18,431 nt of DNA from Hellea sp. (GTDB lineage Bacteria > Pseudomonadota > Alphaproteobacteria > Caulobacterales > Maricaulaceae): contig JAHDEU010000010.1 in the NCBI GenBank assembly GCA_020628635.1, forward strand, positions 1 through 18,431, in the 5' to 3' direction. Under the pieces are notes generated by a model. It ran no database searches, was not told the origin of the DNA, and saw only the letters and a list, made by a program, of their open reading frames with translations. Shown here one piece after another: positions 14,016 through 18,431 of the stretch. Both the position numbers and the translations under genes were made by a program. Positions within the stretch are counted from its first letter, which is position 1, and the number at the start of each line of letters is the position of its first letter.

Positions 14016-17000
14016 CTAGAAGGTGCGGTTCAGCGTCATGAAGACCGAGCGGCCGCGCAGGTCGTAGCCGATGCCGCCGGGAACGTTGCCCACTGGGGTG
14101 AAGCCGGCGTCCTGGTCGAGCAGCGGCGGCTGGCGGTCGAACGCGTTGTTCAGACCGACGACGATGCCCCAGTCATCTCCGCCCTGGTAGCGCACGGAGA
14201 TGTCGTGGCGGAAGTAGTCGCCGATGTTCTGCACGACTGTGTCGGCCGAGGTCCTCAGGCCTGTCGCCGCGAAACGGCCATCTGCGTTGCGGTCGATGAT
14301 CTCACCGGTGAAGCGGTTGATGTCGTTCTGCTCACCGATGTAGCGCACACCCCAGAACAGGCTGATGTCGTCCATGGCGATACGGAAGTTCGACGTACCG
14401 CGCCACTTGGCGAAGCCGTTGTCACCGATCGCGTCAGAAACATCGGAGTCGGGCAGAAGCTGCTGCTCACGCTCCGTCTGACGGGTGATGACCGTGTCGT
14501 TGGTGAATGTGAAGTTCTGGTCGAACGCGTCGAACTCATACACACCGCGCAGGTTGAAATCGATGCCCTTGGCACCGAAGCCGGCGAGGTTGAACGGCGT
14601 GTTGTTCACGAAGGACACGAAACCGGTGTCCGCGTCACGTCCCTGTGCATCACAGAACGGCTCGCTGGCGAAGTTTTCCGACGTGTAGCACGAGTTCAGG
14701 ATGAAGCCCGCACCTGGCTCGTTGGGCGCGTCGTTGATCTCGATGTCGAAGTAGCTAACGCTGAACAGGAGATCGAACGCATCGGTGAAGGGCTGCTCGA
14801 ACGTCACACCGGCCGTGAAGGCGTCGGAACGTTCTGGATCCAGCAGGACGTTACCGGTGCGCGACACTTCGATGCTCGGCGTGCCGTCAAGACCCAGCGC
14901 CGTCGGATCGACGCCTGCCCGGCGGCAGTTGTCGAGCAGGTTCGGCGTGTTGATGCGGCCCTGGTCGTTCTCGGGATCGTAGATCGTTTGCGGACCATCC
15001 GCAGTCTCGATGACTTCACGCGCTGCCAGAGGCACCACGCACGGGTCGGTGAAACCGCCGGCGAACGAGGTCTGGCCACCCAGGAACAGTTCGCGCGCAC
15101 CCGGCGAACGGTAGGACGTGCCGTAGGTGGAGCGGAAGGTCAGCCAATCGACGGGGCTGTAGGAGCCCTTGATGGCGTAAACCGCTTCCGTGTCGTAGAA
15201 TTCGTTGTCCACGACGCGGCCCGACAGGTTGACCGTCAGGTCGTCGAAACCGGGCCGGTCCGCCATGATCGGAATGTCCAGCTCGGCGAAGGCTTCGATC
15301 TGCGAGACCTGGCCGGCGGAGTTCCGGTCGGCGAAGAAGCCGGCTGCGCCGCCTTCCGCTGCGATCGTGTCCACACCGGAGTCCAGACCGTCGACGCGGT
15401 ATTCGCCACCGATCACGGCCTGGATTTCACCAGCCGGGAGTTCGAAGACGGGGCCGGTGAAGTAGCCCGACAGGTTCACCTGGTCGACCGTGGTCGTGAC
15501 CGTGCGCTCGCCTGCGAGATAGTCGAATTCGGCCTGTGTCGCGAATTGCGGGTTGGAGCCGTCATAGAGCGATGGTGCGAAGAAGTTCACCGGCACACAG
15601 GGTGTGACGCTGAAGAAGCCGAAGCGGTCGAAGCCCTGCACGCCGCAGACCGGCCCGTCGGCCGTGTTGCGGGTCGTGTTGAGCGTCAGCGACAGGCGGT
15701 CTTCCAGAACGACGGGACGCGCCGAATCACCCAGCGACTTGCTGTAGGAGCCGAAGGCTTCGTAGAACCAGTCGTCCAGGCCCGTGACTTCGCCCTCGAT
15801 GCCGCCGACGAGGCGGTACTGGATCAGGTCGACATCGATGTCGGAGCGCTTGATCGGCGAGAAGACAACCGGAACGGCGTCAGCGCCGATGCGGCCGAGC
15901 GGGTTGAACGGGTTGTTGGCCGGAACGCCCGGGAAGAGCTGTCCGTGGAAGCCGTTGCGCACGCGCGTCTGGCTGTTGGCGAACTGCGCTTCGAAGAAGA
16001 CGTTGCTGTCGTCCAGGCCGAGCGGGTTGAACTGGCGGTTGGCCGACAGATAGGCCGTCAGGGCTTCCGACTCGTTGAGCAGGTTGTCCTTGGCTTCCAG
16101 CGTGCCGGAACGGAAGTTCGGGTCGCGGCTGTTTTCGACATCGAAGAAGCCGGGGATGAGGCCCGATGGCGCGCCCGTGCCGAATGGCGAGGTGAAGGTG
16201 CGGAATTCGGCCGAACCGATCGCGCCGCCGCAATTGCGGAACTCTTCGCCTGTCGCGCTGTCGATCTCGAGGTCGAACGAGCAGAACTGGCCGTTGTCCG
16301 CGCGTTGGAAGCGGCGGTCTTCGAAGTTGAGCTCGTCCTGCATGCGGTATTCCACGGCGGCGACGAAGTTGCCGCGCTCGCCCGTGTCGCCCATCAGGGC
16401 GGTGATGCGGCGGGTGCCGCCACCGGGCTCGAACGGCTGGGTCACGGAGCCGTCGAGGCGGAAGCCGTCATACTCTTCGCGCAGGATCACGTTGATCACG
16501 CCGGCGATGGCGTCCGAACCATAGATCGAGGACGCGCCGTCCAGCAGCGTGTCGACGCGCTGCACGATGGAGGAGGGAACGAGGTTGAGGTCGGGCAGCG
16601 ACGGCGCGCCTTCCACACCGGCGGGTGCGAGGCGGCGTCCATTGACCAGGACCAGCGTCCGGTCCTCGCCGAGGCCGCGCAGCGACACGTTGGACGCGCC
16701 GGGGCCGCCATTGGTGACGAACGAGCTGTTGATGTTGGTGTCGAGCTGCACGCCCGAGATCACGGTCTGCGACTTGATGATGTCGGCGGTCGAGGTCAGG
16801 CCGGCGTCGATCACGGTGTCGGCGGTGATGACCTGCAGGGGCGAGATCGACGAGAAGGTGTCGCGGCGGATGCGCGAACCAGTCGCGACGACCTCGTCGG
16901 TCTCTTCCTCGAACTCATCGTCGAGGAGCTGGATGTCGTCGAACTCGTTGTCCGTGTTGTCCTGGATGTTGTCGACCGTTGGCTGAGTCGCCTGGGCGAA

Positions 17001-17099
17001 GGCCGGAGCGGCAAAGCCCGCAGCCATGAGGCCGGCGATCATGGTCGATCCCAGCAGGTGTTTGGTTAGCTTGTCGTTCACAGTGAACCCCTTGAACAT
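14016..17099 (-). CDS. TonB-dependent outer-membrane receptor
   Basis: The product is a 22-strand-type active importer powered by TonB; its substrate is unknown. Numbering is from the ATG (1027 residues). The signal peptide runs to AFA-Q at about 35/36, followed by a very acidic linker (43-69). DEVVATGSRI then leads to the plug domain (about 76-206) with VSLRGLGEDRTLVLVNGRRL (138-157) and IYGSDAIAGVINVIL (192-206). The barrel ends in the usual aromatic residue (MTLNRTF). There are exactly eight cysteines in four close pairs: 273/290, 485/501, 687/725 and 804/816. A GTG at codon 7 (17081), preceded by AAGGGG at 6 nt, is the better start (1021 residues), because TATAAT ends two bases before the ATG. 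It is flanked by its own promoter and terminator, so it is probably monocistronic. Confidence 0.95.
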   Translation of the reverse strand: MFKGFTVNDKLTKHLLGSTMIAGLMAAGFAAPAFAQATQPTVDNIQDNTDNEFDDIQLLDDEFEEETDEVVATGSRIRRDTFSSISPLQVITADTVIDAGLTSTADIIKSQTVISGVQLDTNINSSFVTNGGPGASNVSLRGLGEDRTLVLVNGRRLAPAGVEGAPSLPDLNLVPSSIVQRVDTLLDGASSIYGSDAIAGVINVILREEYDGFRLDGSVTQPFEPGGGTRRITALMGDTGERGNFVAAVEYRMQDELNFEDRRFQRADNGQFCSFDLEIDSATGEEFRNCGGAIGSAEFRTFTSPFGTGAPSGLIPGFFDVENSRDPNFRSGTLEAKDNLLNESEALTAYLSANRQFNPLGLDDSNVFFEAQFANSQTRVRNGFHGQLFPGVPANNPFNPLGRIGADAVPVVFSPIKRSDIDVDLIQYRLVGGIEGEVTGLDDWFYEAFGSYSKSLGDSARPVVLEDRLSLTLNTTRNTADGPVCGVQGFDRFGFFSVTPCVPVNFFAPSLYDGSNPQFATQAEFDYLAGERTVTTTVDQVNLSGYFTGPVFELPAGEIQAVIGGEYRVDGLDSGVDTIAAEGGAAGFFADRNSAGQVSQIEAFAELDIPIMADRPGFDDLTVNLSGRVVDNEFYDTEAVYAIKGSYSPVDWLTFRSTYGTSYRSPGARELFLGGQTSFAGGFTDPCVVPLAAREVIETADGPQTIYDPENDQGRINTPNLLDNCRRAGVDPTALGLDGTPSIEVSRTGNVLLDPERSDAFTAGVTFEQPFTDAFDLLFSVSYFDIEINDAPNEPGAGFILNSCYTSENFASEPFCDAQGRDADTGFVSFVNNTPFNLAGFGAKGIDFNLRGVYEFDAFDQNFTFTNDTVITRQTEREQQLLPDSDVSDAIGDNGFAKWRGTSNFRIAMDDISLFWGVRYIGEQNDINRFTGEIIDRNADGRFAATGLRTSADTVVQNIGDYFRHDISVRYQGGDDWGIVVGLNNAFDRQPPLLDQDAGFTPVGNVPGGIGYDLRGRSVFMTLNRTF
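17079..17093 (-). promoter_or_regulatory. Ribosome binding site and GTG start favoured for the TonB receptor
   Basis: On the minus strand AAGGGG (17093-17088) stands six bases before GTG (17081-17079), an ideal arrangement. It keeps the same frame and leaves the signal peptide starting VNDKLTKHLLGS. The ATG six codons earlier has no ribosome binding site and lies almost inside the -10 box. Confidence 0.7.
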
Positions 17100-17129
17100 G
17101 ATTATAACGGACGCACGTCCGCACTTGGC
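17100..17129 (-). promoter_or_regulatory. Promoter -10 box with overlapping palindromic operator, TonB receptor
   Basis: A perfect TATAAT lies at 17106-17101 on the minus strand. Immediately upstream is the perfect inverted repeat CGGACG-TG-CGTCCG (17121-17108), inside what would be the -35/-10 spacer. At 17-nt spacing the -35 position reads GCCAAG, a poor match. That suits a promoter controlled by a regulator bound to the palindrome. Transcription would then start near 17094, inside the first codons of the ATG form. Confidence 0.6.
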
Positions 17130-17173
17130 ACCGCTTCAAAAGCAAATGCCGCCCCCGCTCAAGGGGCGTTATG

Positions 17174-17225
17174 GACAAAATGTCAGGATGAAAAGACGTT
17201 TCCGCTAAAGTGTTGCAATTTTGTC
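17174..17225. promoter_or_regulatory. Pair of inverted GACAAAAT motifs
   Basis: GACAAAATGTC (17174-17184) is itself an inverted repeat of 4-bp arms around AAA. The same 8-mer GACAAAAT occurs in reverse orientation at 17225-17218. The pair lies between the receptor promoter and the hydrolase gene in an AT-richer patch, where a regulator could act on either gene. I could not fix a promoter for the plus-strand gene. Confidence 0.35.
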
Positions 17226-17367
17226 ACCAGCGATCGGGAACCTTTTGCCGACTCCTGAAACCTACACAGCGTCATCTGCGCCGCAGGCGGCAATGTCATT
17301 GGACGGCCCCGGCGGGCTCGCCTATTGCCCTGACATCCCACTCGCCAGCCAGGAATCGCCAATCCCC

Positions 17368-18270
17368 ATGAGCATCCCGTTCGTCAGATCGTTCGAGTTC
17401 GAATACGGCACCGCCGCGCAGCTGTCCCCGCTGGTGCGGCGCGTCGTGGCCAACAATCCCGGACCCTTCACCTTCACCGGTACGGGCGTGTTCATCATCG
17501 GCGCGGGCGAAAGCGTGTGCGTCATCGATCCCGGCCCGACCACGCCGGAGCATGTGGAGGCCATGGACCGCGCGCTGGACGGTCTCTCCGTGTCCCATGT
17601 GCTCGTCACCCACCACCATATCGACCACAGCCCGCTCGCCGCGCCGCTCGCCGCGAAGCACGGCTGCAAGGTCTACGGCTTCGGTCTGCAACCCGAACCG
17701 CCCCAGGGCGGCGAAGTCCGGCTGGAAGCGGGCGACGATTTGTCCTTCCGCCCCGATGTCGAGATCCGGGACGGCGCCGTGTTCGAGGGACCGGACTGGA
17801 CCATCGACACCTTCCACACGCCCGGCCACACCTCCAACCATCTCTGCTTCGGTCTGCGCGAGGAGAACACGCTGTTCTCCGGCGACCACATCATGGGCTG
17901 GAGCACGTCGGTCGTCTCGCCGCCCGACGGCGACATGGGCGACTACCTCGCGAGCCTGCGCCGCATCCTCGCGGAAGATTTCGACATCATCCGCCCCACC
18001 CACGGCCCCGCCATCACGGAGGTCGAGCCGTTTGTCTCCGCCTATATCGAGCACCGCATGCGCCGTGAGCGCCAGATCGCGGGCGCGCTGGAGGACGGGC
18101 TGACCCGGATCGGCGACATCGTGGCCGAGCTCTACAAGGACGTCGACAAACGCCTCCACCCCGCGGCCGCGCACAGCGTGCTGAGCCACATCATACACAT
18201 GCGCAAGACAGGGCGCGTCGTCGCGGACGGCCCCGACGGGCTGCGGCAGAGCTACAGGCTGGCGGCCTGA
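17368..18270 (+). CDS. Metallo-beta-lactamase-fold hydrolase, LACTB2-like
   Basis: The 300-residue product has a complete binuclear metal site: THHHIDH with His82, His84, Asp86 and His87, then His154 in HTPGHTSNH, Asp173 in FSGDHIMG, and His212 in PTHGP. The order and the GDHIMGWSTSVVSPPDGDMG stretch followed by YLASL fit the LACTB2 group, whose studied members act on RNA. The C-terminal 75 residues (RRERQIAGALEDG onward) fit that group's winged-helix domain. The ATG giving MSIPFVRSFEF is chosen by homology, with AGGA 13 nt upstream. The frame is open back to a TTG at 17221, with another ATG at 17293 as an alternative. The real substrate is unknown. It stands alone, divergent from the receptor gene and ended by its own hairpin. 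Confidence 0.9.
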   Translation: MSIPFVRSFEFEYGTAAQLSPLVRRVVANNPGPFTFTGTGVFIIGAGESVCVIDPGPTTPEHVEAMDRALDGLSVSHVLVTHHHIDHSPLAAPLAAKHGCKVYGFGLQPEPPQGGEVRLEAGDDLSFRPDVEIRDGAVFEGPDWTIDTFHTPGHTSNHLCFGLREENTLFSGDHIMGWSTSVVSPPDGDMGDYLASLRRILAEDFDIIRPTHGPAITEVEPFVSAYIEHRMRRERQIAGALEDGLTRIGDIVAELYKDVDKRLHPAAAHSVLSHIIHMRKTGRVVADGPDGLRQSYRLAA

Positions 18271-18277
18271 TAACTGT

Positions 18278-18303
18278 CCCCGGCCCTCGCGGCCGGGGCC
18301 TTT
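18278..18303 (+). terminator. Terminator hairpin after the MBL-fold gene
   Basis: Arms CCCCGGCC and GGCCGGGG (perfect 8 bp, loop CTCGC) begin 8 nt after the stop and are followed by CCTTT. The stem is very stable but the T-run is short. It separates this gene from a convergent one. Confidence 0.65.
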
Positions 18304-18336
18304 CACGACTTCAAGCGGAAGGCTGCGTCAGCCACC

Positions 18337-18431
18337 CTACTCGCTCATCGCATCGAGAAACTCCTGCAACCGCGCGGCATTCTTGCCCAGATCGCTGCCG
18401 CCGATCCGGCTGACCGAGCGCGCATCGACCC
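18337..18431 (-). CDS. C-terminal fragment of an unidentified protein
   Basis: The minus strand from the right edge reads an open frame ending VDARSVSRIGGSDLGKNAAR, then LQEFLDAMSE, and TAG. Composition and codon use resemble the neighbouring genes. Its orientation, converging on the terminator of the hydrolase gene, is sensible. I do not recognise the family from 30 residues. The start lies outside the window. Confidence 0.55.
   Translation of the reverse strand, partial: VDARSVSRIGGSDLGKNAARLQEFLDAMSE

Noticed and set aside
13992..17069. Plus-strand open frame of 1025 codons covering the TonB-receptor gene
   Set aside because: It mirrors the receptor codon for codon. The receptor has a signal peptide, plug and barrel motifs, a promoter and a terminator, while the mirror has none.
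17115..17148. TTGAAG on the minus strand as the -35 box for the TonB receptor
   Set aside because: The spacing to TATAAT is about 27 nt, too long for a normal promoter.
17296..18306. 336-codon minus-strand frame over the hydrolase gene
   Set aside because: Mirror of a gene with a complete metal-binding motif set. No evidence of its own.

Overview
The window comes from a GC-rich alphaproteobacterium, most likely a marine stalked or prosthecate lineage near Hyphomonadaceae/Maricaulaceae (Caulobacterales sensu lato). This rests on the style of the ribosomal proteins and on a large TonB-dependent receptor with the ATGSRI plug start. It is a family-level impression from reading the sequence, not the result of a search.

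Region 1 (1-9255, minus strand) is a long merged S10-spc ribosomal protein operon, read right to left: rplC, rplD, rplW, rplB, rpsS, rplV, rpsC, rplP, rpmC, rpsQ, rplN, rplX, rplE, rpsN, rpsH, rplF, rplR, rpsE, rpmD, rplO. The last gene runs off the left edge. Order is canonical and spacing very tight (gaps of 1-14 nt, several overlaps), except for gaps of 34 nt (rplN/rpsQ), 54 nt (rpmD/rplO) and 73 nt (rplE/rpsN). rpsJ (S10), which normally heads this operon, is not upstream of rplC. Several proteins carry low-complexity tails: L15 basic, S3 RGG-like, L3 Ala/Lys/Glu.

Region 2 (9256-9685) is a divergent, apparently non-coding intergenic stretch rich in small palindromes. It should hold the leader and promoter of the ribosomal operon and the promoter of the plus-strand operon.

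Region 3 (9686-13767, plus strand) is a compact three-gene unit. It holds a membrane-anchored TAXI-type solute-binding protein with a second membrane helix and a cytoplasmic tail, a two-helix membrane protein with a large periplasmic dCache-like domain and no output domain (4-nt overlap), and AMP nucleosidase (amn). The unit looks like periplasmic ligand sensing tied genetically to AMP turnover, and it is the most unusual part of the window.

Region 4 (13768-17367) holds a short intergenic stretch with a good minus-strand terminator. A 1021-1027 aa TonB-dependent outer-membrane receptor follows on the minus strand. Its promoter region contains a TATAAT box almost touching the annotated ATG and a perfect 14-bp palindrome just upstream. 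A gap with further inverted motifs comes next.

Region 5 (17368-18431) holds an LACTB2-like metallo-beta-lactamase-fold hydrolase on the plus strand, a hairpin terminator, and the C-terminal end of an unidentified minus-strand gene at the right edge.
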